Assembly: GCA_049965515.1 (NCBI GenBank)
Contig: JBMFWG010000002.1
Span: 38,591-102,590 of the forward strand
Direction: 5' to 3'
Source: UBA4572 sp049965515
Lineage (GTDB): Bacteria; Nitrospirota; Leptospirillia; Leptospirillales; Leptospirillaceae
DNA: 64,000 bases
Below, in pieces: positions 1 through 8,243 of the stretch. The position numbers were made by a program, and so were the translations under genes. Numbering within the stretch: position 1 is the stretch's first letter; each line of letters begins with the position of its first letter. The notes under the pieces were generated by a model. That model made no database searches. It had not been told where the DNA came from and worked only from the letters and a program-made list of their open reading frames with translations.

Positions 1-1351
1 TGGTGATTCCCATGATGATGGGAAAGATATAATACGGATCCTTGATGGAGAGGTCATGAATCCAGAGGAGAAAGGGAGCCTGTCTCAACTCCACGGTGTT
101 GTTGAGGATGTTATAAAGAGCCACAAATACAGGGATTTGGACGAGGACGGGAAGACATCCCCCTAATGGGTTAATTCGGCGTTCTTTATACAGTTCCATC
201 ATGGCGGCATTGAGCTGGGCCTTGTCGTCCTTGAATTTTGCCTGGAGTTTTTTGATCTCGGGCTGAAGCTGTTGCATTTGATTCATGGAGCGGAAGGACA
301 TATAAGCCAGGGGAGAAAATAGAATCTTGATCAGGAGTGTCACGAAAATGATGGCAAAACCATAGTTTTGCATATGTGTGTAAAGAGTCGAGAGAAAGAC
401 GAAAAGAAATTTCGCGAGGAAGCTGACAAGCGTAATCCGACCAAAGAGAAACCAGCCAAAATCGACGGTGTCGAGAAGTCCCGGTTCGGCCGACTTGAGA
501 AGGGAGTACCTCTTCGGTTCTCCGGTGAGAAAGAGGGTGGCGTGAGCGGTGTTGAAGGAAAGACGTATAAAGGAGTTGGTCTTGTCCTTGATAATTTCTG
601 TGGAGGCGGGGGAACCTTTAAGAGAAATATATCCAATGAAGTATTTGGTTTCATTGCCAACCCAGATAAGGGAGGTAGGGGGGAAAACCTCAGAGATATC
701 TTTTTTGAATTCGTTCATCTTTCCGTCGGGAGTGCCGTAAATGGGACCCTGGAATTCCGTTCCGATGAATTGAGTTTCATCGGACATCCCGAAGTTCAGT
801 CCTGGCAGAAAGACGAGGGGGAGATGGTCTGGGTTGTCCACCGTGACAGACACGTGATACCCCTGGGGGGCAAGAGAATAAGAGAGGGTCACCGGGTGGT
901 TGTTAAAGGCGTAAAAAAGAGAAAGAGTGGAAGGGGTTGTGACCTGGAGATTCGTGGAGGAGAGGGGGGCTCCATTATAAGTCATCCGGACAAGCGTCAA
1001 CGGAAGAAGTCCATTCTTGTCATGAACGACAAGCCCTCCGCCCATAAAGCCTGGCTTTGAGCGAAGAAGATCAATATTCGACTTCTTGTCGGAGGTGAAG
1101 TAGGACAGGAGTTTCCATCCGGTCATCGTGCCGGAGGTCTGGGAGAAGGTAAGGCGAATATCTTTGTTCGAAAGGGAAAGAAGGGAAGACTCCATATCAT
1201 TGATCATCGGAACAGAGATCAGATTGGAGGAAATAATCCCCTTGCCATTCGTCGGAGGCGAAGGAGCAGAAGGGTGGGTAGAGAAGTAGTAATACAGGAG
1301 AAAGTTAAAGCCCAAGACGAGGGCAATGAGGGGAAGCATTTTCTTTAACAT
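1..1351 (-). CDS. yidC: Membrane protein insertase YidC (3' end beyond window)
   Basis: YidC/Oxa1 inserts and folds inner-membrane proteins, alone or with SecYEG. Reading the minus strand from ATG at 1351 gives about 450 residues with no stop before the window edge, so the C-terminus is missing. Residues about 5-23 form the N-terminal membrane anchor. A large beta-rich periplasmic domain typical of Gram-negative YidC follows. The conserved core then begins, with segments such as NYGFAIIFVTLLIK and a positively charged cytoplasmic hairpin rich in Gln and Lys. It lies 37 bases downstream of yidD in the classic rpmH-rnpA-yidD-yidC order, which supports the assignment strongly. Confidence 0.95.
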   Translation of the reverse strand, partial: MLKKMLPLIALVLGFNFLLYYYFSTHPSAPSPPTNGKGIISSNLISVPMINDMESSLLSLSNKDIRLTFSQTSGTMTGWKLLSYFTSDKKSNIDLLRSKPGFMGGGLVVHDKNGLLPLTLVRMTYNGAPLSSTNLQVTTPSTLSLFYAFNNHPVTLSYSLAPQGYHVSVTVDNPDHLPLVFLPGLNFGMSDETQFIGTEFQGPIYGTPDGKMNEFKKDISEVFPPTSLIWVGNETKYFIGYISLKGSPASTEIIKDKTNSFIRLSFNTAHATLFLTGEPKRYSLLKSAEPGLLDTVDFGWFLFGRITLVSFLAKFLFVFLSTLYTHMQNYGFAIIFVTLLIKILFSPLAYMSFRSMNQMQQLQPEIKKLQAKFKDDKAQLNAAMMELYKERRINPLGGCLPVLVQIPVFVALYNILNNTVELRQAPFLLWIHDLSIKDPYYIFPIIMGIT

Positions 1352-1388
1352 CTAAATGGCACTTTCTTTATTGGGGGGTGAAAAGAGG

Positions 1389-1589
1389 TCATGGAAAGTC
1401 GATGCCACCGGGATGAAAGGGGTGACAACGTAAAATCCTGAAAATTGATTTGATCAGGGCTCGATGAAATGGGTATTTGTCGAAGGACAGGCGGGCGTAT
1501 TCAGAGCAGGAAGGATAAAAACGGCAGGATTGGGGGAGAAAAGGTGAAATATACCTCTGATAGAGAGAAATCAAACCCTGCATCGTCAT
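1389..1589 (-). CDS. yidD: Membrane protein insertion efficiency factor YidD
   Basis: This 66-residue protein matches the YidD family, small membrane-associated proteins that assist YidC-dependent insertion. Visible family features are the N-terminal LISLYQRYISPFLP stretch, the CRFYPSCSEYA cysteine motif and the C-terminal CHPFHPGGID end. It is slightly shorter than many homologues. The ATG overlaps the end of rnpA by 4 bases, which implies translational coupling, and yidC follows. The protein is expected at the inner face of the cytoplasmic membrane. Confidence 0.95.
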   Translation of the reverse strand: MTMQGLISLYQRYISPFLPQSCRFYPSCSEYARLSFDKYPFHRALIKSIFRILRCHPFHPGGIDFP

Positions 1590-1909
1590 GCCTTCAGCCG
1601 TGAAAGCGTTTTTCGGGCCTGAACCATCTGATCGAGTAACTGATCAAAGGACGTTGTCAGCGCGGGACTCCGGCCCATGATGACATAATACCCGGGAGGG
1701 AAGCCTTCGGTGAGTCGATAGGCTTCCCTCAGGCGTCTCCGCACCCGGTTTCTGAAAACGGCCTTCCCAATCTTCTTTCCGACGAGTACGCTGAGCCGGT
1801 AATCGCTGGAATTGTCACAGAGAAGGACAAAGGATGATGACACAACCTTTATGCCGGGAGATTCGATGATGCGTTGGATTTCACCACGGGTAAGCGAGAC
1901 AGGCTTCAA
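1586..1909 (-). CDS. rnpA: Ribonuclease P protein component
   Basis: This is the protein subunit of RNase P, which helps the catalytic RNA remove 5' leaders from pre-tRNAs. The 107 residues contain the diagnostic basic motif FRNRVRRRLREAYR around residues 51-64 and the preceding VGKKIGKAV segment, which form the RNA-binding helix region. Length is normal for the family. It starts 12 bases after the rpmH stop and overlaps yidD at its own stop, giving the conserved ribosome/RNase P/membrane insertion cluster. Confidence 0.95.
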   Translation of the reverse strand: MKPVSLTRGEIQRIIESPGIKVVSSSFVLLCDNSSDYRLSVLVGKKIGKAVFRNRVRRRLREAYRLTEGFPPGYYVIMGRSPALTTSFDQLLDQMVQARKTLSRLKA

Positions 1910-1921
1910 TCTCGAGTCGCT

Positions 1922-2056
1922 TTAAACGGAAAGCTTGTAGCGACCCTTTGCGCGTCTTTTTTTCAAAACTTTACGCCCGGCCGTTGTGGCCATGCGTTTT
2001 CTGAAGCCGTGGGTTCGGGCCCGGCGAAGATTGCTGGGATTAAAGGTCAAAGACAT
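1922..2056 (-). CDS. rpmH: 50S ribosomal protein L34
   Basis: This small gene encodes 44 residues on the minus strand, from ATG at 2056 to a stop at 1922. The translation carries the L34 signature: TFNPSNLRRARTHGFRKRM, then AGRKVLKKRRAKGR and a short hydrophobic end. L34 is a basic 23S rRNA-binding protein of the large subunit. It sits between rplI and rnpA. In many bacteria dnaA and the origin lie on its other side, but here the next gene upstream is rplI. Confidence 0.95.
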   Translation of the reverse strand: MSLTFNPSNLRRARTHGFRKRMATTAGRKVLKKRRAKGRYKLSV

Positions 2057-2087
2057 GAAAAACTCCTTCTTGAGTTATGCCAAATAA

Positions 2088-2549
2088 CTACTGTGCGGTC
2101 TCCGGAACGATCTGGATCTTGAGGGAGCAATGAATCCCATGACCGAGACTGACGGAGAGAACATGTTCACCCAGTTCGCGCAGGGGAGATTCGATATGAA
2201 TCTGCTTTTTGTCGAGAGACACATTGTGAGAGGAGAGGATGTCTGCGATGTGCATGGAGGTGACAGATCCAAAAATCTTGCCGTTTTGTCCCACCTTCAC
2301 CGGAACGGGAAGAACAAGTTCAGAGAGGGTCTGGGCCAGATTCTGGAGGCGTTCTTTTTCTTTCTGGGCCGCTTTCCGGATTTTTTCCTTATGCATTTCA
2401 AGGGCGGCAATTTCGGCTTTTCCTGCCAGAACACACAGGTGGTTCGGGAGGAGAAAGTTGCGGGCGTACCCTGCAGACACGGAAACAAGATCTCCGGCTT
2501 CGCCAAGATTGTCAATGTTCTGTTTTAAGATAACGTTCGTCTTGCCCAT
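2088..2549 (-). CDS. rplI: 50S ribosomal protein L9
   Basis: L9 binds 23S rRNA near the L1 stalk base and helps maintain reading frame. The 153-residue product has the N-terminal L9 motif VILKQNIDNLGEAGDLVSV and the following GYARNFLLPNHL, then a long charged connecting helix (about residues 45-75) and a C-terminal domain. Length matches the family. The ATG is preceded by GGAGAG, and a good promoter lies just upstream. It leads the rplI-rpmH-rnpA-yidD-yidC run. Confidence 0.95.
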   Translation of the reverse strand: MGKTNVILKQNIDNLGEAGDLVSVSAGYARNFLLPNHLCVLAGKAEIAALEMHKEKIRKAAQKEKERLQNLAQTLSELVLPVPVKVGQNGKIFGSVTSMHIADILSSHNVSLDKKQIHIESPLRELGEHVLSVSLGHGIHCSLKIQIVPETAQ

Positions 2550-2583
2550 GGTCTCTCCAGGTTTTTAAAAGTTAAACTTCAAT

Positions 2584-2612
2584 AATATAACAGGCGAACA
2601 AAGCAAAATCAA
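2584..2612 (-). promoter_or_regulatory. Sigma70-type promoter for rplI-rpmH-rnpA-yidD-yidC
   Basis: On the minus strand the hexamer TTGATT (2612-2607) is followed after exactly 17 bases by TATATT (2589-2584). This places a transcript start near 2577, about 28 bases before the rplI start codon. The surrounding sequence is AT-rich. It is a prediction from consensus and spacing only. Confidence 0.6.
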
Positions 2613-2728
2613 TGAAAATGAAGGGACAATAATTGGCATGGGAAATTATGGACGGATCGTTGAAGAGAAGGAAAGAACGAGGTTAAACTCTTAAAAACGA
2701 GATTCAATAGAATATCTCAGGAGAGTTG

Positions 2729-3835
2729 ATGAGAACAGGCTTTACGACGGGAGCCTGCGCCCAGGCGGGAGTCAAGGCCTCGCTTGAGGCCTTGGTGAGT
2801 GGGGCCTTCTCCGGTCAAGTCACGATCCGTCTCCCCAATGGGAAGGAGGCGAGTTTCCCCATCTTCCGGGAGATCCATCTCGATGGAGTCCGGGAAAGAA
2901 GGGCCGCGTGCTCAATCATTAAAGACGGGGGGGATGATCCCGACTGTACCCATGGAGCTGAAATTGAAATTGAGGTGACCGTAGACGAAGGCGGGGGGGT
3001 GACCTATGTTGCCGGGACAGGCGTGGGGACGATCACTAAGCCCGGACTCTCCCTTTCGGTGGGGGAGCCGGCCATCAACCCCGTCCCCCGGAAATTTATG
3101 GAAAAGGAATTTGCCGGGTTAAAAAAAAGGCTTGAGGAAAAATATGGCCTGAACAATGCCGGTGTCACCATCAAAATTTCCATCGTGGATGGGGTCGAAA
3201 GAGCAAAAAAAACCTTGAATGAAAGATTGGGGATCACTGGCGGTCTTTCGATCCTTGGGACGAAGGGGATCGTGGTTCCGTTCAGTACGGCCGCCTATCG
3301 CGCAAGCATTTCCCAATCCATGGATGTGGCCAAAGCCCGAGGGATCGAGACGATTGTCCTGACGACGGGAGGGCAAAGCGAGGCCTTTGCCATGAAACTC
3401 TACCCGGAAATTCCCCCTGAAGGGTTTATCCAGATTGGGGACTTTACGGGCTTTTCAGTCAAGGAGGCGGGGAAGAAGACATTTTCGCAAATCATCATGG
3501 CTGGATTTTTGGGGAAATTTTCAAAGCTGGCAAAAGGGGTGACTCAGACCCATGCAGCCGGATCCCAGGTTGATCTTGAATTTTTGGCCGCGCTTGCCCG
3601 GGAGACAGGATCAGACGAAACCGTTTGCCGGCAAATCGCGGGCGCGAATACCGCTCGCCATGTAGGGGAAATCCTTGAAAAAGAAGGAAATCTCGACTTC
3701 TTCTCCGTGCTTTGCTCAAGAATCCTTCGCCATTTGGAAAAACTTTCACCTCGCCCTCCCATTATCAAGGTCCTGATTACAAATTTTGAAGGAAAGCTTG
3801 TGGGTTCTGCTATGAGCAAACGAGATCAAGATTGA
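2729..3835 (+). CDS. cbiD: Cobalt-precorrin-5B (C1)-methyltransferase CbiD
   Basis: CbiD methylates C1 of the corrin ring in the oxygen-independent cobalamin pathway. The 368-residue product begins with the family hallmark RTGFTTGACAQAGVKA and carries the conserved GTKGIVVPFSTAAYRASI region near residue 180 and GDFTGFSVKEA further on. ATG at 2729 is chosen over a TTG at 2726 because AGGAGAG ends directly before the TTG and is correctly spaced only for the ATG. It opens a run of tightly overlapping cobalamin genes. No B12-box-like sequence was found in the 179 bases upstream, so a cobalamin riboswitch is not evident. Confidence 0.93.
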   Translation: MRTGFTTGACAQAGVKASLEALVSGAFSGQVTIRLPNGKEASFPIFREIHLDGVRERRAACSIIKDGGDDPDCTHGAEIEIEVTVDEGGGVTYVAGTGVGTITKPGLSLSVGEPAINPVPRKFMEKEFAGLKKRLEEKYGLNNAGVTIKISIVDGVERAKKTLNERLGITGGLSILGTKGIVVPFSTAAYRASISQSMDVAKARGIETIVLTTGGQSEAFAMKLYPEIPPEGFIQIGDFTGFSVKEAGKKTFSQIIMAGFLGKFSKLAKGVTQTHAAGSQVDLEFLAALARETGSDETVCRQIAGANTARHVGEILEKEGNLDFFSVLCSRILRHLEKLSPRPPIIKVLITNFEGKLVGSAMSKRDQD

Positions 3836-4503
3836 AGGAAAAACCAAGGATTTACCTCGTAGGAGTAGAACCTGACGGTCCGGACCCAGAACGCCCTCCT
3901 CTTTCGGAATTGCTCGGGTCGACTCGCCTTGCGATCGGGGGACGCCGTCATCTCGACCCTCTGAGAGAAAGGATGGGGGCAGAGACAGAATTACTTCCGG
4001 TGACGTCCAACATTCCCGAGGTGATTGAAAGACTCATGCGATTCCTGAAAGAGGGAAAAGCGGATGAAAAGGCCCTTGTCCTGGCGACAGGAGATCCTCT
4101 TTACTATGGAATCGGGGGAGCGATAACAAAGTCTCTACCCGGAGAGTCAATGGTGATCATCCCAGCCGCGACCCTCGTCCAAAGAGCCTTTGCCCTGCTC
4201 CGGGAGCCCTGGGAAAAGGTCCGGGTCGGAAGCCTTCACAGCAAGAAAGAAACGCCTGACCTGATGGCCGGACGCTGGGCCTTTTACACGGGAGGGAGCC
4301 AGGGCCCAGCCGAGGTCTGCGCCATGATCCTGGAGCGTGGATTTCATATACGAAATATGGCGATTCTCGAAGAAATAGGAATGAAAGGCGAACGAATCAG
4401 AACCTTTCCCCGCATAGACGCGGTCCATGAAATACCTGCCGACATCAAGCCGCTCAACATGGTGGTTTTGACAATAGAAGGAGCGGCTTCCCATGAATCA
4501 TGA
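3832..4503 (+). CDS. cbiE: Cobalt-precorrin-7 (C5)-methyltransferase, CbiE domain
   Basis: CbiE is the C5-methylating half of what is CobL in the aerobic pathway. The 223-residue product belongs to the tetrapyrrole methylase family: the N-terminal YLVGVEPDGP sheet, a GGRRHLDPL segment, and the LATGDPLYYGIGG loop of the SAM/substrate pocket around residues 84-96. The start is a TTG whose last two bases overlap the cbiD stop. The CbiT half is a separate overlapping downstream gene, so the two are not fused here. Confidence 0.88.
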   Translation: MKEKPRIYLVGVEPDGPDPERPPLSELLGSTRLAIGGRRHLDPLRERMGAETELLPVTSNIPEVIERLMRFLKEGKADEKALVLATGDPLYYGIGGAITKSLPGESMVIIPAATLVQRAFALLREPWEKVRVGSLHSKKETPDLMAGRWAFYTGGSQGPAEVCAMILERGFHIRNMAILEEIGMKGERIRTFPRIDAVHEIPADIKPLNMVVLTIEGAASHES

Positions 4504-5098
4504 TCCCCGACTCTTCGGTTTGCCGGAGGAGTCCTTTGTCTTTACCGTTCCCAGAAAGGGTCTGATTACAAAAACAGAGACGAGGGTGATCTCCTTGATG
4601 AAGCTGGATCTTCGACCCGGGCAGATTCTCTGGGATATCGGCGCGGGGTCGGGGTCGGTCGGAATTGAGGCCGCCCGGCTTGTGCCGGATCTTAAAGTGA
4701 TTGCCGTCGAAAAAGATCCCGCCGATTTTGAGTGTCTGCAAAAAAATATTGGCGCCTTTGGCCTGGGAGAGAGGATCTTACCGATTTTGGGCAAGGCTCC
4801 AGAGGCGCTCTCGCAGGCCCCCCCGCCCGACAGAGTCTTTATCGGAGGATCGGGAGGACGAATGACCGACCTTCTCGATTATTGTCTGGAAAAAGGTAAA
4901 AATTTAGGGATAGTAGCCAATTTTGCAACAATCGAAAATCTTGGCGAGGCTCTTGAGTGGGCGAAAAGGAAAAAAATGTCCCACGATATTGTCCACCTCC
5001 AGGTCGGGCGAGGGGTCCCCATCGTTGGTCTCACGAGGATCGAGGCCCAGAATCCTGTGACCATCCTGACACTCTTTCCGGCCGAGGCACTCTCATGA
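4493..5098 (+). CDS. cbiT: Cobalt-precorrin-6B (C15)-methyltransferase (decarboxylating) CbiT
   Basis: CbiT methylates C15 and decarboxylates the C12 acetate side chain. The 201 residues form a class I SAM methyltransferase: motif I is WDIGAGSGSVGIEAARL (glycine-rich loop at 48-55), followed by VIAVEKDP (acidic ribose-binding residue) and VFIGGSGG, characteristic of CbiT. The opening GLPEESF and PRKGLITKTETR are also family marks. It overlaps cbiE by 11 bases and has AAGGAG upstream of its ATG. Its stop overlaps the cbiG start. Confidence 0.92.
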   Translation: MNHDPRLFGLPEESFVFTVPRKGLITKTETRVISLMKLDLRPGQILWDIGAGSGSVGIEAARLVPDLKVIAVEKDPADFECLQKNIGAFGLGERILPILGKAPEALSQAPPPDRVFIGGSGGRMTDLLDYCLEKGKNLGIVANFATIENLGEALEWAKRKKMSHDIVHLQVGRGVPIVGLTRIEAQNPVTILTLFPAEALS

Positions 5099-6270
5099 CA
5101 ACCGTGAACCCGGAGCCGGGGCCTCAGGAGATGAAGCTGGCCGTCGCAACAATTACCCGACCGGGTCTTCTCGTGGCGGCCCGGATTGCCCGGGACCATC
5201 GGGCGGATCTTTATGTCTCAGAAAAATACTTTTCCCATATCCCTGATGATCTCAAGGACAAGGCCAAGGTCTTTGACGGGGTGATCAAAAACCTCCTTCC
5301 CGAGCTTTTTTCCGGGTATGATGGGATTATTCTCATCATGGCCCTGGGGATCGTGGTTCGTTCAATTGCCCGTCTGGCGGAAGACAAGACCCGAGATCCT
5401 GCCGTTTTGGTGGGGGATGTCCAGGGGCGGTTCATGATCAGCGTCCTGTCGGGACATAGTGGAGGAGCGAACAAGCTAACCGAGGATGTCGCCCGAACCA
5501 CAGGGGCTCTCCCGGTGATCACCACCGGAACCGATGTCTCCCAGACGGTGGCACCCGACATGATAGCCAAGGAGATCAGCGCTGTACTCACCCCCCATGA
5601 CAATCTCAAGCGTGTCAGTTCGGCCATTGTCGATGGGGATCCGGTCCTTTTTCTGGATCTCGACAAGGTGCCGATTTCCTCCCTCGAGGGGCCCAAAAAA
5701 CCAAACATCCTCGTGTCGTCAACCCTTCCAGATCCATTGCCGTCCATCCGGGCGGGGGTCTATATCACAATATCCAACGCTCTCCCCTCCCTGGGGGGAG
5801 TTCCCACGGTGCAACTCATTCCCCGCTGTCTGGGAATCGGTATCGGGTGCAACCGCGGGACAAGCGTCGAGGAGATCGAGGATCTTCTGATCGAGGTCAT
5901 GGAACGGGAGAGATGGCACCCGGAGGCCATCCGGGCTTTCGGATCGATCGACCTCAAGAAGGACGAGGAAGGTATTCTCCAGTCGGCCGCCCGCAGGGGA
6001 TTGCCGCTATATTTTTTCTCGCGTAATCAGCTGGAAGAGGTTCACGTTCCCAATCCCTCGGGAATCGTGAAAAAATATGTGGGGACTCCTGCCGTGGCGG
6101 AACCTTCGTCATTGCTGGCCCTCCGGATGGCCCCGCCTCCCTGGCCGGGGAGGCCCAATCTGGTGGTTGAAAAGGTCAAGTCGAAAAATGCGACATTGGC
6201 CATTGCCCGCTGGACTCCGGAGACACCCTGGGAAATTCATCCCAACAGAAATGGAAAAGAACTGACATGA
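5095..6270 (+). CDS. cbiG: Cobalt-precorrin 5A hydrolase CbiG
   Basis: CbiG opens the delta-lactone ring of cobalt-precorrin-5A and releases acetaldehyde, a step unique to the oxygen-independent pathway. The 391-residue protein has the N-terminal CbiG region with GALGIVVR-like MALGIVVRSIARL and the signature LSGHSGGANKLTEDVA (about 118-133). The C-terminal domain starts at GIGIGCNRGTSVEEIE and ends in the usual KSKNATLAIAR stretch. ATG at 5095 overlaps the cbiT stop as ATGA. A longer open frame extends upstream, but it lies inside cbiT in another frame and is not expected to be translated. Confidence 0.92.
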   Translation: MTTVNPEPGPQEMKLAVATITRPGLLVAARIARDHRADLYVSEKYFSHIPDDLKDKAKVFDGVIKNLLPELFSGYDGIILIMALGIVVRSIARLAEDKTRDPAVLVGDVQGRFMISVLSGHSGGANKLTEDVARTTGALPVITTGTDVSQTVAPDMIAKEISAVLTPHDNLKRVSSAIVDGDPVLFLDLDKVPISSLEGPKKPNILVSSTLPDPLPSIRAGVYITISNALPSLGGVPTVQLIPRCLGIGIGCNRGTSVEEIEDLLIEVMERERWHPEAIRAFGSIDLKKDEEGILQSAARRGLPLYFFSRNQLEEVHVPNPSGIVKKYVGTPAVAEPSSLLALRMAPPPWPGRPNLVVEKVKSKNATLAIARWTPETPWEIHPNRNGKELT

Positions 6271-7103
6271 CAAAATCATATTTAACGGAATCCTCCTCGG
6301 TAAATGGAGGAAAGCTTTCTTTGGTCGGTTTTGGCCCTGGAGCCGAGGACCATCTCACTCCCATTGCCAGAAAGGCCATTGAACGAGCAGATGTGGTGAT
6401 CGGCTATCGGACCTACATCGATCTTGTTCGTCATCTTGTAAACGGCAAGTCGGTGATCGAGACCGGAATGACGGAAGAAATCGACAGGGCGACCCAGGCC
6501 GTCGAGCTGGCCTACCAGGGGAACCATGTCGTTCTTGTCAGCAGCGGAGACGTAGGGATCTACGGCATGGCCGGGCTGGCCTTTGAGGTTCTGGGAGAGA
6601 AAGGCTGGACCGGAGAGGAGATTGAGGTGAGTGTCCTTCCGGGAATTACCGCCCTTTCCGCCTGTGCCTCCCTTTTGGGGGCACCACTCATGCACGACTT
6701 TGCCTCCATTAGCCTCTCGGATCTGTTGACGCCCTGGGAGGTGATCCGGAAGCGTCTTGAGGCGGCGGCGATGGCAGATTTTGTGGTGGCACTCTATAAC
6801 CCCCGCTCTTCCAAGAGGGTTCGCCAAGTCGAGGAGGCACGGGAAATTCTCCTCTCCCATCGACGTCCCGACACTCCAGTGGGAATCGTCAAGAGCGCGA
6901 TGCGTGACGGTGAAACGGTTGTGATCACAACCCTCGACCATATGCTCGAACATCCGATCGGGATGTTGACCACCATCCTCGTGGGGAACTCCCAGACCCG
7001 CCTTTTGGCCGGACGGATGGTGACTCCCCGGGGATATCGGAACAAGTATGATCTTGAGACGGGAGAAAAAATTGCCAAAAAGAAAGGATCCGGCCCGGAA
7101 TGA
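6267..7103 (+). CDS. cbiH: Cobalt-factor III / precorrin-3B C17-methyltransferase CbiH
   Basis: CbiH methylates C17 and drives ring contraction. The 278 residues are a canonical tetrapyrrole methylase: LVGFGPGAEDHLTPIARKAI near the N-terminus, VLVSSGDVGIYGMAG in the middle, LPGITALSACASLLGAPL after it, and FVVALYNPRSSKR then VGIVKSAMR later, all CbiH/CobJ features. It overlaps cbiG by 4 bases (ATGA) and cobO by 4 bases. It is a stand-alone enzyme, not fused to CbiG as in some organisms. Confidence 0.93.
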   Translation: MTKSYLTESSSVNGGKLSLVGFGPGAEDHLTPIARKAIERADVVIGYRTYIDLVRHLVNGKSVIETGMTEEIDRATQAVELAYQGNHVVLVSSGDVGIYGMAGLAFEVLGEKGWTGEEIEVSVLPGITALSACASLLGAPLMHDFASISLSDLLTPWEVIRKRLEAAAMADFVVALYNPRSSKRVRQVEEAREILLSHRRPDTPVGIVKSAMRDGETVVITTLDHMLEHPIGMLTTILVGNSQTRLLAGRMVTPRGYRNKYDLETGEKIAKKKGSGPE

Positions 7104-7639
7104 CTGACACAGATAAGGAAAAGGGGCTGGTGATCGTCTATACCGGAGACGGAAAGGGAAAGACCACCGCGGCACTTGGTCTTCTTTACCGGGCCTCAGG
7201 CTACCGGATGAAAAGCCTGATGATCCAGTTCATGAAGGGCCGGATGCATTCCGGGGAGCGGGAGGCGGCCACCCGCGATTCCAACGGACTTGTCACGATC
7301 GTTCCTCTCGGGGAAGGGTTTACCTGGGAGACGAAGGATGCGGCAAGAGACCGGTCCGTGGCCCAGCAGGCCTTCGACTATGCCAGAAAAGAGGTCCTCT
7401 CAGGGGAGTATGATCTTGTCGTCCTTGATGAAATCAATATCGCCCTTCGCTACAATTATATAGATGTTCCACAGGTTCTGGCGCTCCTTGATGAACGTCC
7501 GTTTCACCAGAATATCGTCCTGACGGGTCGCAATGCTCCGGAGGCTCTTCTGGAGCGTGCCGATCTTGTGACGGAGATGAAGATGATCAAGCATCCCTTC
7601 GAAAAAGGGATTCTTGCACGGAAAGGGGTCGATTTTTAA
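7100..7639 (+). CDS. cobO: Cob(I)yrinic acid a,c-diamide adenosyltransferase
   Basis: This is the CobO/BtuR/CobA-type corrinoid adenosyltransferase, which transfers the adenosyl group of ATP to Co(I). The 179-residue product has the P-loop YTGDGKGKTTAALG at residues 14-27, the LMIQFMKG segment, DLVVLDEINIAL as the Walker B-like part and VLTGRNAPEALLERADLVTEM, all diagnostic. It overlaps cbiH and touches def. It suggests that the organism finishes adenosylcobalamin from its own corrinoid. The other steps (cbiL, cbiF, cbiC, cbiJ, cbiA) are not in this window. Confidence 0.93.
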   Translation: MTDTDKEKGLVIVYTGDGKGKTTAALGLLYRASGYRMKSLMIQFMKGRMHSGEREAATRDSNGLVTIVPLGEGFTWETKDAARDRSVAQQAFDYARKEVLSGEYDLVVLDEINIALRYNYIDVPQVLALLDERPFHQNIVLTGRNAPEALLERADLVTEMKMIKHPFEKGILARKGVDF

Positions 7640-8193
7640 TGGCGCTTCTCAAGATTGCGAAGATGGGTAATCCGGTTCTTCGAAAAATTTCCGAACCGGT
7701 CAGTAAGGAGGAAATCGCACGACCGGAATTCCAGCGCTTTCTCGATGACATGATCGAGACGATGAAGGATGAGGATGGTCTGGGCCTTGCCGCTCCCCAG
7801 GTCCACGTCTCAAAGCAGGTAGTCATTATTGAAAGCCTCGATGACCCCCGTTCCGAGGACGCGCCTCCCACCCCCCTTCTGGTCCTGATCAATCCTGTCT
7901 TTAAATACATGTCCAAGGAGACCCGAACCGGGTGGGAGGGATGCCTCTCCCTCGACAATCTTCGGGGAAAGGTGACGCGCTCCCGCGCGGTCAAGCTCGA
8001 AGCCCTCGGACGAAAGGGAGAGACTATTGTCCTTGATTGGGAGGAATTTCCTGCGGTGGTCCTGCAACATGAGATCGACCACCTCCGGGGACATCTCTTT
8101 GTCGACAGGATGAAGGACATGTCAACGCTGACTCATCTTGGAGAATTCCACCGCTACTGGATCAAGGGCGAAAAGGACGTCGAGGAGGTCTAG
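7639..8193 (+). CDS. def: Peptide deformylase
   Basis: This enzyme removes the N-formyl group from new proteins and uses a metal, usually Fe2+. The 184 residues carry all three deformylase motifs: GLGLAAPQ at 47-54, EGCLS at 100-104 and HEIDH at 144-148. Cys102, His144 and His148 are the metal ligands and the Glu of HEIDH is catalytic. The start codon touches the cobO stop (TAATG), so it is probably co-transcribed with the cobalamin genes although functionally unrelated. pyrF converges from the other side about 50 bases away. Confidence 0.95.
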   Translation: MALLKIAKMGNPVLRKISEPVSKEEIARPEFQRFLDDMIETMKDEDGLGLAAPQVHVSKQVVIIESLDDPRSEDAPPTPLLVLINPVFKYMSKETRTGWEGCLSLDNLRGKVTRSRAVKLEALGRKGETIVLDWEEFPAVVLQHEIDHLRGHLFVDRMKDMSTLTHLGEFHRYWIKGEKDVEEV

Positions 8194-8243
8194 GAGGAGA
8201 GGGCGATCCCCATGGGCGCCCGTCGGGATGCAAAAAATGGGCG

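Noticed and set aside
2071..2095. CTTGAGT resembling half of an HspR (HAIR) site
   Set aside because: The second half (ACTCAAG after 7 bases) is missing and the location, between rpmH and rplI, makes no sense for heat-shock control.
2550..2728. A cobalamin riboswitch before cbiD
   Set aside because: I looked for the B12-box core and a long structured leader. The gap is 179 AT-rich bases with no such core, so it is not reported.
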